Assembly (NCBI RefSeq): GCF_032670585.1
Contig: NZ_JAVQHL010000003.1
Coordinates: 372,001 to 436,000 of the forward strand
Source: Ostreiculturibacter nitratireducens
Lineage (GTDB): Bacteria; Pseudomonadota; Alphaproteobacteria; Rhodobacterales; Rhodobacteraceae
Length of the DNA: 64,000 nt
Direction: 5' to 3'
Shown here: piece after piece, positions 17,330-26,430 of the stretch
Position numbering within the stretch: the first letter of the stretch is position 1
Layout of the letters: the number at the start of each line of letters is the position of its first letter
Notes under the pieces: generated by a model
What the model was told of the DNA's origin: nothing
The model's database searches: none
What the model saw: the letters and a program-made list of their open reading frames with translations, nothing else
Position numbers and translations under genes: made by a program

Positions 17330-20137
17330 TCAGTGCGCCTCGGCCCAGTTCCGGCCCTGTCCCGCGTCGACCGTCAGCGGCACGTCGAGCTTCACCACCG
17401 GTTCCGCCGCGCTCTCCATCACCTCGCGCACGCGCACGATGGTCTTTTCCGCCGCGTCTTCCTGCACCTCGAAGAGAAGTTCGTCGTGGACCTGCAGAAG
17501 CATCTTCGCGGGCAGGCCGGAAAGCGCCTCCGGCATCCGGATCATCGCGCGGCGGATGACGTCGGCCGCAGCACCCTGGATCGGCGCGTTGATCGCGGCG
17601 CGCTTCGCGAAGCCTGCCGTCGGCCCCTTCGCGTTGATGTCGGGCGTGTGGATCTTGCGCCCGAACAGGGTCTGTACGAAGCCTTGCTTCTTGGCGAAGT
17701 CCACGGTCTCGTCCATGTATTCCTTGATGCCCGGGAAACGCTCGAAATAGGTATCGATGAACGCCTGCGCCTCGGCGCGGGGGATCCGGAGGTTCCGGGC
17801 AAGGCCGAAACCCGAGATGCCGTAGATCACGCCGAAATTGATCGCCTTCGCCCGACGGCGGATTTCCGGCGTCATCTCTTCCAGAGGCACGTTGAACATC
17901 TGGCTCGCGGTCATCGAGTGGATGTCCACGCCGTCGCGGAACGCCTCCCTCAGCGCGGGGATGCCCGCGACATGGGCCAGGATGCGCAGCTCGATCTGGC
18001 TGTAGTCGAGCGAGACGAGGACGTTGCCCTTCTCCGCCACGAAGGCTTCCCGAATGCGCCGGCCTTCCTCGGTGCGGACGGGGATGTTCTGAAGGTTCGG
18101 GTCGGTCGAGGCGAGGCGGCCGGTGGCCGCGCCCGAAATCACGTAGGACGTGTGCACGCGTCCCGTCTCGGGGTGGATATGCTCCTGCAGGGCGTCCGTG
18201 TAGGTCGACTTGAGCTTCGACAGCTGCCGCCAGTCCAGCACCCGCGCGGGCAGGTCGTGACCTTCGGCCGCCAGATCCTCCAGCACATCCGCGCCGGTCG
18301 CGTAGGCCCCGGTCTTGCCCTTGGACCCGCCCGGCAGGCTCATCTTGTCGAAGAGGATCTCTCCCAGCTGCTTTGGGCTTCCGACGTTGAACTTCTCGCC
18401 CGCGAGCGTGTGGATCTCGTCCTCCAGCGCCGCCATCTTCTGCGCGAAGGCATTCGACATGCGCGACAGCGTGTCCCGGTCCACCTTGACCCCGTCCATC
18501 TCCATCCGGGCGAGCACCGCGACCATCGGGCGTTCGAGCGTTTCGTAGACGGTCGTCACCTGTGCCGCCGGAAGCTGCGGCTTGAAGAGACGCCAGAGAC
18601 GAAGCGTGATGTCGGCGTCCTCCGCCGCGTATTTCACGGCCTCGTCAATCGGCACGCGGTCGAAGGTCAGCGCCGACTTGCCCGACCCGAGCAGGTCCTT
18701 GATCGGGATCGGGTTGTGCCCGAGATAGCGCTCCGACAAGAGGTCCATGCCGTGGCCGTGCAGGCCGGAGTTCATCGCGTAGCTCATCAGCATCGTGTCG
18801 TCGATCGGGGCGATGTCGATGCCGTTCCGCGAGAAGATCTTCGCGTCATACTTCATGTTCTGACCGATCTTGAGAACGGCATCGTCCTCCAGAACGGGCT
18901 TCAGAAGCGCCAGCGCCTCGTCCATCGGCATCTGGCCCTCGGCCAGCTTGTCCGAGGCGAAAAGATCGCCGCCGCCCTCGCGGTGGCCGAGCGGGATGTA
19001 GCAGGCCTGCCCCGGTTCCACGCAGAGGGAGATGCCGACAAGCTCTGCCCGCATCTCGTCCAGGCTCGTCGTTTCCGTGTCCACGGCGACGTAGCCGCGT
19101 TCCCGGATCTGGTCGATCCAGCGGGCCAGCGCCTGGGCGTCGCGGACGCATTCGTAGGTGGAGTGGTCGAAGGGAACGGCCTTTTCGGCGGTCTTGACCG
19201 CTGCGGGCTCCGCGCCTTCGGGCGTCGTGTCGAGGATCGCCGGCGCCTCGACTCCCATCTTGTCCGCAATGCGCTTGGTGAGCGTGCGGAACTCCATCCT
19301 GGCGAGGAAGCCCAGAAGCTCCTCGGGATCGGGCTCCCTCACCTCGAGTTCGTCGAGCGTGAAGTCCAGGGGCGTGTTCTGGTCGAGCGTCACGAGCCGC
19401 TTCGAGATTCGGATCTGCTCGGCGTTCTCGATGAGGGTCTCACGGCGCTTCTGCTGCTTGATCTCGCCCGCGCGGTCCAGAAGCGTTTCGAGATCGCCGT
19501 ATTCGTTGATGAGCAGCGCCGCGGTCTTGACGCCGATACCCGGAGCGCCGGGAACGTTGTCGACGCTGTCGCCGGCCAGCGCCTGCACATCGACGACCCG
19601 GTCGGGCTTGACCCCGAACTTCTCCTCGACCTCCTCGACGCCGATGCGCTTGTTCTTCATCGCGTCGAGCATTTCCACGCCGTTCCCGATGAGCTGCATC
19701 AGGTCCTTGTCGGAGGAGATGATCGTGACGGTTCCGCCCGCCTCGACCGCCTGGCGCGAAAGCGTCGCGATGATGTCGTCGGCCTCGTACTGGTCAAGCT
19801 CGATGCAGGCGATGTTGAACGCGCGCGTCGCGTCCCGGGTCAGGGGAAACTGCGGGCGCAGGTCCTCGGGCGGTTCGGGGCGGTTGGCCTTGTATTCGGG
19901 GTAGATGTCGTTGCGGAAGGTCTTCGAGGAATAGTCGAAGATCACCGCCGCATGGGTCGGCGCGTCACCGCCATTCATGCCTTCCACGTATTTGAAGAGC
20001 ATGTTGCAGAAACCCGCGACCGCGCCGACCGGAAGGCCGTCGGATTTCCGGGTCAGCGGAGGCAGCGCGTGGTAGGCGCGGAAGATGAAGGCCGAGCCGT
20101 CGATCAGATGCAGATGGCAACCCTTGCCGAAGGCCAT
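17330..20137 (-). CDS. polA: DNA polymerase I
   Basis: The 935-residue enzyme has all three domains: 5'-3' exonuclease (about 1-290, with SDKDLMQLIG and VQALAGDSVDNVPGAPGIG), a proofreading 3'-5' exonuclease (about 330-520, with the metal ligands present in VAVDTETTSLDEM, NMKYDAKIF and YAAEDADITL), and the polymerase (about 560-935, with VSLDYSQIELRILAH, AKAINFGVIYG and LQVHDELLFE). It fills gaps during Okazaki fragment processing and repair. ATG 20137 is chosen because GAGGGGAGG lies just upstream; an in-frame codon 30 bases earlier lacks support. Confidence 0.97.
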   Translation of the reverse strand: MAFGKGCHLHLIDGSAFIFRAYHALPPLTRKSDGLPVGAVAGFCNMLFKYVEGMNGGDAPTHAAVIFDYSSKTFRNDIYPEYKANRPEPPEDLRPQFPLTRDATRAFNIACIELDQYEADDIIATLSRQAVEAGGTVTIISSDKDLMQLIGNGVEMLDAMKNKRIGVEEVEEKFGVKPDRVVDVQALAGDSVDNVPGAPGIGVKTAALLINEYGDLETLLDRAGEIKQQKRRETLIENAEQIRISKRLVTLDQNTPLDFTLDELEVREPDPEELLGFLARMEFRTLTKRIADKMGVEAPAILDTTPEGAEPAAVKTAEKAVPFDHSTYECVRDAQALARWIDQIRERGYVAVDTETTSLDEMRAELVGISLCVEPGQACYIPLGHREGGGDLFASDKLAEGQMPMDEALALLKPVLEDDAVLKIGQNMKYDAKIFSRNGIDIAPIDDTMLMSYAMNSGLHGHGMDLLSERYLGHNPIPIKDLLGSGKSALTFDRVPIDEAVKYAAEDADITLRLWRLFKPQLPAAQVTTVYETLERPMVAVLARMEMDGVKVDRDTLSRMSNAFAQKMAALEDEIHTLAGEKFNVGSPKQLGEILFDKMSLPGGSKGKTGAYATGADVLEDLAAEGHDLPARVLDWRQLSKLKSTYTDALQEHIHPETGRVHTSYVISGAATGRLASTDPNLQNIPVRTEEGRRIREAFVAEKGNVLVSLDYSQIELRILAHVAGIPALREAFRDGVDIHSMTASQMFNVPLEEMTPEIRRRAKAINFGVIYGISGFGLARNLRIPRAEAQAFIDTYFERFPGIKEYMDETVDFAKKQGFVQTLFGRKIHTPDINAKGPTAGFAKRAAINAPIQGAAADVIRRAMIRMPEALSGLPAKMLLQVHDELLFEVQEDAAEKTIVRVREVMESAAEPVVKLDVPLTVDAGQGRNWAEAH

Positions 20138-20174
20138 GGGATCCTCCCCTCTTTCTGCGCAGGACACTCATCGC

Positions 20175-20396
20175 ATGATCGCCGCGGCTGTTCCACCCTT
20201 GCAGCGAGACCTTGGGGACGTCTTGCGTGGCGCCTCGGGACTTCCGTTGGGCGGGTTCGTCGGGATCGCGGCAGGCTGCGCCTCCCGCATGAGCCAAGGC
20301 ACAGGCGCCCACACGACGGCGGTCGTCTTCTTGCGGGCTCAGGTCGGGGCCATGCTGGGCGCTATCGCGGCCCGCCGCAGTCGTGGCCCGCGCTGA
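20175..20396 (+). CDS. Possible small protein, divergent from polA
   Basis: An open frame of 73 codons fills most of the 268-base gap between polA and the zf-CHCC gene. It has no clear ribosome site and no recognised family. Third-position GC is around 80%, only weakly coding-like at this base composition. It may be chance open frame in GC-rich DNA. Confidence 0.2.
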   Translation: MIAAAVPPLQRDLGDVLRGASGLPLGGFVGIAAGCASRMSQGTGAHTTAVVFLRAQVGAMLGAIAARRSRGPR

Positions 20397-20405
20397 GGCG
20401 GCCTG

Positions 20406-20588
20406 TCACTTCGCCTTTTCGGCGAATGCCTGATGCACGTATTTCTTGTCGCAGTAGGGGCATTCGACGAAGCCCGTCTCATGCGGAATCACGAGCCAGA
20501 CGCGGGGGTGGCCAAGCGCCCCCTCGCCGCCGTCGCAGGCGACTTTCCACTGGCTCACGATCTCGGTTTCCGGGGCTTCGATGGTCAT
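20406..20588 (-). CDS. Small zf-CHCC zinc-finger protein
   Basis: The 60-residue product has CDGGEGALGHPRVWLVIP and VECPYCDKKYV, the Cys-His-Cys-Cys pattern of the zf-CHCC family, whose mitochondrial member is the NDUFS6 subunit of complex I. In alphaproteobacteria these proteins are thought to associate with respiratory complex I. ATG 20588 is chosen because similarity begins at MTIEAPE. No nuo genes lie nearby. Confidence 0.88.
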   Translation of the reverse strand: MTIEAPETEIVSQWKVACDGGEGALGHPRVWLVIPHETGFVECPYCDKKYVHQAFAEKAK

Positions 20589-20681
20589 GCGTCTGGTCCA
20601 TTTCCTGGCCGCGCGGCGGCGCGGCATTTTCCGGCGCCGCATGATAGCGATCTGCGGCGCGCGGACAAGGCGGGCAGCGCG

Positions 20682-21065
20682 TCAATCCGCCCTTTGCAGC
20701 ATCCGGCCGAGCATCCGCCCGCCAAGGATGTGGAGATGATAGTGCGGCACCTCCTGCACGCCGTTCGCGCCGGCGTTGGAAATCGTCCGGTATCCCGCGC
20801 CGCCCTCGCCAGGCTGGATGTCGAGCATGCGGCAGACCTCGCCGGCGGTGCGGTGGAAATCCGCGATCTCATCCACACTCGCGTTCAGGCAGAAATCGTC
20901 GAAGCAGACATAGCGGCCCTTCGGGATGACGAGGACATGGACGGGCGCCTGCGGGCGGATGTCGCGGAACGCCAATGTATGCTCGGTTTCAAGAACGGTG
21001 TCGTTCGGGATCTCGCCGCGGAGGATGCGGGCGAATATGTTCTGGTCATCGTAGGTATAGGCCAT
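20682..21065 (-). CDS. HIT-family nucleotide hydrolase
   Basis: The 127-residue product has the histidine triad HYHLHILGG near its C-terminus and the family start IFARILRGEIPNDTVLE. It belongs to the HinT branch, which hydrolyses AMP-lysine/AMP-NH2-type phosphoramidates. ATG 21065 follows GAGGG; an in-frame upstream codon has no better signal. The glycosyltransferase gene ends just upstream on the same strand (21074), with 8 bases between, so the two may be co-transcribed. Confidence 0.95.
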   Translation of the reverse strand: MAYTYDDQNIFARILRGEIPNDTVLETEHTLAFRDIRPQAPVHVLVIPKGRYVCFDDFCLNASVDEIADFHRTAGEVCRMLDIQPGEGGAGYRTISNAGANGVQEVPHYHLHILGGRMLGRMLQRAD

Positions 21066-21073
21066 GGCTTCCC

Positions 21074-22648
21074 TCAATCTGAATAAAGGTGGTCGGCGGC
21101 GAGGTGGCGCGCGGTTTCGATCGGCACGTCGAGGAAACGCGCCAGCGCGGCGGCGGTTTCGTCCGCCGACGCATCACTCCCGATCCGGATGTGGCGAGGC
21201 AGATCGGCGTCCCGCATTCTCTCGCTTTCGAAGGCGATGTCACGGCGGATCGTCGGCAGGAGCCGGTCCAGCACTTCCCGCGGCGTCTTCTCCCCCGCGA
21301 GGCCGACGCGGCGGGCGTGACCGGTCAGGTAGTCGTCGCTGAAGTCGCAGACGATCTCCAGAAGACTCGTGCGCGCCCGGTCGGAGGAGAGGTCGCGGAT
21401 CAGATCGAACTCGGACGGGTCGACGCAGATCACCAGGCGGTCCGAGCCGTAATGCTCGAAGAGCATCCTGAGGAAGGACCGGCGATGGCGCCCGCGCTTT
21501 TCGATCGACGATTCGATACCGCCGAGATCGGGCATCGGAGTATCCGCTTCGTTGAAGACATACTCGACGGCGGGGATATCGGTGTGCGCCCGCACCCGTT
21601 CCACGAGCCGCTTGGCCACGTGCCATTTCTTGCACGCGACCATCAGAAGCTCGCGCCCGGCGCCGAGGGTGGATTCCGCCTCCCACGCGCGCAAACCGAA
21701 GCGCCGGCCGATACGGCCCCTGCCCGAGAGGAAGCGGAAAAGACTGCGGCCCTCGTCCGAAATCTCGAACCCGGCGCCCTCCGAGGCCCAAAGCTCCGCG
21801 AGGCGCCGCTTCAACTCCGTCGCATCGGGGCTGATCTTGCGGGCGAAAAGATAGTCCTGGCCAAGCAGCAGGTCATAGTGATCGTTGTAGAAGGTCAACG
21901 GCATTCCGTAGTCGGTGAACATCAGGAAGGTGGGCGTGCGGCTGCGGATCTCGGTCTCGGGCACGAGATGGCGGACGATCGTCTGAAAGAACGTCTCGTC
22001 CGGGATCCAGGTCGTGCGGAAGAAACGCATCACGTCCTTGCGCCGACGGCAGAAATCCAGAACCCACTCGACCGTGCGCCGCCTCAGGCACCACCATTGC
22101 GAGCCGATCATCATCTGCAGGTCGGCCGGGATCTCGCGCCTCAGGCCAAGGCGGCGCTGGAGTTCGAAAGCGGTGTAGAAGAGCCGTTTCTGCGTGCGCT
22201 CGTTGAAGAAGTGCCGGTAGACCAGCCGCTCTTCCTTGATGCCGGTCTTGATCCAGTCGGAACCGAAGAAATCGACGCTCTCGATGTAGTCCACATCCTC
22301 GGCGTCTAGGAACCCGTGCGCGTATTCGGCCGACTTCACCGGCATGCAGTCGCCCGACAGCATGTAGAAATGCGTGGCATCGGGGAACGCGTCAACCGCC
22401 GACTTCAGCGCACTCAGCGTCGCGGCGACGAGGCTCCATTCGCCCCAGCCGCATTTGACGCGTCGCTTTGCGAACGTGACCGCCGGGTTGCCCTTAAGCG
22501 CCGCGCGGATGCGTTCGTAGTCGGCGCTCTTGGCCCGTCCGTCGAAGTGAATCGCGATCGCGTCGCCGGCGGCGGTCAGGCGTTCGGCCTGCCGGATGAT
22601 CCCTTCCGGATCCTTGTGGCACAGGAGTATGAAGGCGATCTTGGCCAT
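21074..22648 (-). CDS. Beta-1,6-N-acetylglucosaminyltransferase-like glycosyltransferase (core-2/I-branching family)
   Basis: The 524-residue product starts IAFILLCHKDPEGIIRQAERL, then HFDGRAKSADY, FYMLSGDCMPVKSAEYAHGF and GSQWWCLRRRTVEWVLDF. These are the family GT14-like blocks of bacterial branching enzymes. The C-terminal 200 residues (about 320-524) form an extra domain with LMVACKKWHVAKRL and HYGSDRLVIC whose function is unknown. No membrane helix is evident, so it probably acts in the cytosol on a surface glycan precursor. A sulfotransferase gene lies divergently 148 bases away, suggesting a shared role in surface-glycan decoration. The ribosome site is weak. Confidence 0.82.
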   Translation of the reverse strand: MAKIAFILLCHKDPEGIIRQAERLTAAGDAIAIHFDGRAKSADYERIRAALKGNPAVTFAKRRVKCGWGEWSLVAATLSALKSAVDAFPDATHFYMLSGDCMPVKSAEYAHGFLDAEDVDYIESVDFFGSDWIKTGIKEERLVYRHFFNERTQKRLFYTAFELQRRLGLRREIPADLQMMIGSQWWCLRRRTVEWVLDFCRRRKDVMRFFRTTWIPDETFFQTIVRHLVPETEIRSRTPTFLMFTDYGMPLTFYNDHYDLLLGQDYLFARKISPDATELKRRLAELWASEGAGFEISDEGRSLFRFLSGRGRIGRRFGLRAWEAESTLGAGRELLMVACKKWHVAKRLVERVRAHTDIPAVEYVFNEADTPMPDLGGIESSIEKRGRHRRSFLRMLFEHYGSDRLVICVDPSEFDLIRDLSSDRARTSLLEIVCDFSDDYLTGHARRVGLAGEKTPREVLDRLLPTIRRDIAFESERMRDADLPRHIRIGSDASADETAAALARFLDVPIETARHLAADHLYSD

Positions 22649-22796
22649 GTCCGCAGTCGGTTACGCGAGTGATTTCGGGTCGCCCCGCTTGATAGCGTGA
22701 TCGGACATTGAAAAGACAGGGGTTCTTTGATCTTTAGTCAGGAATTAGTGCGCCGCGCGTAGCAGCGAATGACGCGGCCGAAAGAGGTATGAGGAT

Positions 22797-23615
22797 ATGG
22801 GTTTTCCCGGCACCTGGATGACCGAAAGCGAGAGCGTCGTCTATCGCGTCGTCCCGAAATGCGCCTGCTCCACGATCGGGCAGATCATGTTTTATTCGGA
22901 CCACGGCCGCTTCTTCGACGGCGATATCCACGACTCGACGTCCGGGTTGCACAAGTGGTCGCAGGAGGAAAGCCAGCCTCTGATCGAGGCCAACGTGAAG
23001 GCGCACAGGTCCTATGCCTTCACCTGCGTGCGCAACCCCTATACGCGCATCCTGTCGTCGTTCTTCGACAAGATCTGCGGCATCCAGCGGAACGGCAAAC
23101 GCTACCGCGGGAATCTCGTGCCTCAGATCATGCAGAAATATGGGGTCGAGGTCGGCGGGCCCGAAGGCAAGGACGATTTCGACCAGATCGCGTCCTTCCG
23201 CCGCTTCCTGCTCTTCGCGCGCGACACGATCCGCTGGCGCCGCCCGATGGAGCCGGACATTCACTGGTCCGCGATGTCGGGGCATGTGTCCACCTTCATC
23301 GTGAACGGCGGCCGCTACGACCACATCGTCTTCACCGAGAAGTTCAACGAGGGGATGCAACACGTCCTGGACCGGATCGAAACGCCGGTGAAGGTCGATC
23401 TCGCGAAGGTCCCGCGCTTCAACGAAAGCGAAGGCCACGGCCCGAAGCGCGCGCATCCGGTGGAGGACTATTTCGACGACCTGTCGATGCACCTCGTCTG
23501 GGAAATCTACAAGCGCGACTTCCAGCTCTTCCGCTACGACTTCGAAAACCCGGCCAACAAGATGCCGTTGGGAGAGATCGACCTCGAGGAGGTTCACGCG
23601 AAGCTTGGCGAGTGA
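22797..23615 (+). CDS. Sulfotransferase family protein
   Basis: The 272-residue product has VVPKCACSTIGQIMF, a 5'-phosphosulfate-binding loop variant with Cys in place of Gly, and FTCVRNPYTRILSSFFDK, the 3'-phosphate-binding motif of PAPS-dependent sulfotransferases of the carbohydrate/heparan type. It should transfer sulfate from PAPS to a hydroxyl of a glycan or lipid. GAGG upstream supports ATG 22797. It is divergent from the branching glycosyltransferase. The acceptor is unknown. Confidence 0.87.
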   Translation: MGFPGTWMTESESVVYRVVPKCACSTIGQIMFYSDHGRFFDGDIHDSTSGLHKWSQEESQPLIEANVKAHRSYAFTCVRNPYTRILSSFFDKICGIQRNGKRYRGNLVPQIMQKYGVEVGGPEGKDDFDQIASFRRFLLFARDTIRWRRPMEPDIHWSAMSGHVSTFIVNGGRYDHIVFTEKFNEGMQHVLDRIETPVKVDLAKVPRFNESEGHGPKRAHPVEDYFDDLSMHLVWEIYKRDFQLFRYDFENPANKMPLGEIDLEEVHAKLGE

Positions 23616-23699
23616 TCTGCCACGCTGCCGCTCGGCTCGACCGATGTGAGGTTCTGACCGGCCCTGAAGATCGTCATCCGGCAGGAACTGCGCTGAGCC

Positions 23700-24692
23700 T
23701 CAGATCAGTCCCTGCCCCCGGAACAGCGCCTTCACGTCGCCCTCCGGCCGCGCGCCGAAATGGCTGATGACTTCCGAGGCCGCGATCGTGCCCATGTGGC
23801 CGGCCGTCTTCAGGTTCAGCCCCGTCGCCAACCCGTAGAGGAAGCCTGCGGCGAACTGGTCACCCGCCCCCGTCGCATCGACTGGAACGACCCTGTGCAC
23901 CGGCACCTCGGCCCTTTCGCCGTCGCGGATCAGGACCACGTCCTCGCCCGAGCGGGTGCAGACGACGACCGAACATTCCGCCTGGGCCTGAGTCAGCGCG
24001 AGCGAGAGGTTGTCGGTCTCGTACAGCGACATCCATTCGTGCTGGTTGCCGATCACGTAATCCATCTCGTCCCGGACGAGCCGCCGGAAGTCCGCCCGGT
24101 GGCGGTCCACGCAGAACGGATCCGACAGCGCGATCCCGGCCTTGCCGCCGCCCTTGTGGCAGGCGCGCGCGGCCTTGAGAAAGGCCTCCTTCCCCTTGTC
24201 CTTGTCGAATAGATACCCTTCGAGGAACAGGAATTCCGCGTCCCCGGCCACGTCTTCGGCGACGTCCTCGGGTCCCAGATCGGCGGAGATCCCGAGATAG
24301 GTGTTCATCGAACGCTCGCCGTCGGGCGTGACGAAGATCATGCTGCGCGAAGTCGGCAGCGAACCATCCGGCACCGGTGCGTTCGGGAAATCCGTTCCTT
24401 CGAGTTCCAGCGACTTCGCGTAGAACCGCCCGAGCGTGTCATCGCGCACGCGGCCGATGAAGGCGGTCTTGAGCCCGAGGTTGCCGAGCCCGGCAAGCGT
24501 GTTCGCGACGGAACCGCCCGGCGCCTCCGTCCGCTGCCGCATCGCGCCGTAGAGCGTTTCGGCCCGCTCGCGCTCGATGAGCTGCATGATCCCCTTCTCG
24601 ATCCCCATGTGATCGAGGAAATGGTCGTCGGTCTGGCTCAGCACGTCGACGATGGCGTTGCCGATGCCGACGACCTGGTAGCGTTTCGTCAC
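23700..24692 (-). CDS. PfkB-family sugar/adenosine kinase
   Basis: The 330-residue product has the ribokinase-fold start VVGIGNAIVDVLSQ, the first signature GGSVANTLAGLGNLGLKTAF, and the ATP/catalytic signature DATGAGDQFAAGFLYG with the catalytic Asp. Closest relatives are annotated as adenosine kinase. Translation starts at GTG 24692, which overlaps the stop of the endonuclease III gene (GTGA); a longer frame upstream is antiparallel noise through that gene. The pair is an operon by overlap, but no shared pathway is obvious. Confidence 0.92.
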   Translation of the reverse strand: MTKRYQVVGIGNAIVDVLSQTDDHFLDHMGIEKGIMQLIERERAETLYGAMRQRTEAPGGSVANTLAGLGNLGLKTAFIGRVRDDTLGRFYAKSLELEGTDFPNAPVPDGSLPTSRSMIFVTPDGERSMNTYLGISADLGPEDVAEDVAGDAEFLFLEGYLFDKDKGKEAFLKAARACHKGGGKAGIALSDPFCVDRHRADFRRLVRDEMDYVIGNQHEWMSLYETDNLSLALTQAQAECSVVVCTRSGEDVVLIRDGERAEVPVHRVVPVDATGAGDQFAAGFLYGLATGLNLKTAGHMGTIAASEVISHFGARPEGDVKALFRGQGLI

Positions 24693-25333
24693 TGGGTCTT
24701 CTCCTCGTAGAGGCAGAGGTCGCGGATGATGCAGGCGCCGCATTTCGGCTTGCGCGCGACGCAGATGTAACGGCCGTGCAGGATCAGCCAGTGATGGGCG
24801 TGAAGCTGGTACTCGACCGGCACGTTGTCCTCGATCGCCCTTTCCACCGCCTCGACGTCCTTGCCGACGGCGATCCCGGTGCGATTGCCGACCCGGAAGA
24901 TATGCGTGTCCACCGCCTGCGCCGGGTGTCGGAACCACATGTTGAGAACGACGTTCGCCGTCTTCCGTCCGACACCGGGCAGCGTCATCAGCGCCGCGCG
25001 GGACGAGGGCACCTTGCCGTCATACTTGTCGACGAGAATCCGCGACAGCTTCATCACGTTCTTCGCCTTCTGGCGGAAGAGACCGATGGTCTTGATGTGC
25101 TCGATCAGCTGCTCCTCGCCGAGATCGAGCATCTTCTCGGGCGTGTCGGCCTTCTTGAACAAGGCGCGCGTCGCCTTGTTCACACCGGCATCGGTGGCCT
25201 GAGCAGACAGCGCGACGGCCACGAGAAGGGTGAAGGCGTTGACATGTTCGAGCTCGCCCTTCGGCTCCGCCTCCGCCTCTTGGAAGCGGCGGAAGATCTC
25301 CGTCATCGTGCTGTAGTCGAGCTGCTTGGCCAT
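24689..25333 (-). CDS. nth: Endonuclease III (base-excision repair glycosylase/AP lyase)
   Basis: The 214-residue product removes oxidised pyrimidines and nicks AP sites. It has the helix-hairpin-helix LPGVGRKTANVVL with the catalytic Lys, the catalytic Asp in AVDTHIFRV, and the [4Fe-4S] cluster motif C-X6-C-X2-C-X5-C (CVARKPKCGACIIRDLC) at the C-terminus. ATG 25333 (MAKQLDYSTM) fits the family length of about 210; an upstream ATG would add 12 residues. The 3' end overlaps the PfkB kinase start by four bases. Confidence 0.97.
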   Translation of the reverse strand: MAKQLDYSTMTEIFRRFQEAEAEPKGELEHVNAFTLLVAVALSAQATDAGVNKATRALFKKADTPEKMLDLGEEQLIEHIKTIGLFRQKAKNVMKLSRILVDKYDGKVPSSRAALMTLPGVGRKTANVVLNMWFRHPAQAVDTHIFRVGNRTGIAVGKDVEAVERAIEDNVPVEYQLHAHHWLILHGRYICVARKPKCGACIIRDLCLYEEKTQ

Positions 25334-25472
25334 GCGTGCTGATATGCCCGGTCGGGGCACCAGCGGCAAGCGCCCGATTGACCAGCGGCCGGATCCGGCG
25401 GGATTGCTTCGCGCAAGTTTCGGGTCGCGCGGGGTCGGCGCCTCGCCTAGGGTCTGCGCGAGGAGAACCGAG

Positions 25473-26324
25473 ATGTCCGAAACGCCGAACGACGATCCGC
25501 GCTACCACTACAACGTCATTGCCCGCGCGCTGGAGATCATCGACAGCGAGGGGCCTTCGCTGTCGCTAGACGACCTCGCGGCGCGGCTCAGGATGAGCCC
25601 GGCGCATTTCCAGCGGGTCTTCTCGCGCTGGGTCGGCGTCTCGCCCAAGCGGTATCAGCAATACCTGACACTGGACCTCGCCCGCCGCCTGCTGGCCGAA
25701 CGCTTCACCGTGCTCGACACGGCGCTGGAGGCGGGCCTTTCCGGAAGCGGGCGCCTCCATGACCTCTTCCTGCGCTGGGAGGCGATGAGCCCCGGCGATT
25801 TCGCCCGTGCCGGCGAGGGCCTGACGATCCGCTGGGGTCTCTTCCCCTCGCCCTTTGGCGAGGCGCTGGCGATGGGGACGGAACGTGGCCTCTGCGGGCT
25901 CGCGTTCACGGCCGAATCCGGGAGGGAAGAGGCGATGGCGGACCTTCGCGCGCGCTGGCCGGCGGCGGACTATGTCGAAGATCCCGCAGCGATTGCGCCC
26001 TGGGTCGAGGCGGCCTTCAGCCAGAAGGGGGAGGCGAAGCTGCACCTGATCGGGGCGCCGTTCCAGATCAAGGTCTGGGAAGCGCTTCTGTCCGTCCCTT
26101 CCGGGCATGTCACGACCTATTCCGAGATCGCGCAGTCCATCGGAAGCCCGCGTGCCGTCCGGGCGGTCGGAACTGCCGTCGGCCGCAACCCGGTCAGCTG
26201 GCTGATTCCGTGCCACCGTGCGCTGCGCAAGTCGGGAGGGCTCGGCGGGTATCACTGGGGCCTGCCCGTCAAGCGCGCGATGCTCGCCTGGGAGGCCGCC
26301 CGCGCGGACAGCGGCGCCGCCTGA
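25473..26324 (+). CDS. Methylated-DNA-protein cysteine methyltransferase with N-terminal AraC HTH
   Basis: The 283-residue product has an AraC-type helix-turn-helix (about 25-110, LSLDDLAARLRMSPAHFQRVF) fused to an O6-methylguanine methyltransferase domain (about 120-283) with the acceptor motif WLIPCHRALR. It repairs O6-alkylguanine by irreversible transfer to Cys. Unlike Ada, it lacks the N-terminal zinc/Cys phosphotriester sensor, so the usual methylation-triggered activation is not expected. ATG 25473 has GAGGAG upstream. Confidence 0.93.
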   Translation: MSETPNDDPRYHYNVIARALEIIDSEGPSLSLDDLAARLRMSPAHFQRVFSRWVGVSPKRYQQYLTLDLARRLLAERFTVLDTALEAGLSGSGRLHDLFLRWEAMSPGDFARAGEGLTIRWGLFPSPFGEALAMGTERGLCGLAFTAESGREEAMADLRARWPAADYVEDPAAIAPWVEAAFSQKGEAKLHLIGAPFQIKVWEALLSVPSGHVTTYSEIAQSIGSPRAVRAVGTAVGRNPVSWLIPCHRALRKSGGLGGYHWGLPVKRAMLAWEAARADSGAA

Positions 26325-26430
26325 TGGGCGGAAACCTGCTGACTTTTGCAGCTGTTATTGAATATCACGGCCCAAGCGACAAGGTTGCGCCCGAGTTCCA
26401 AGGCGGAACCAACTACGCATGAGGCAGAAC

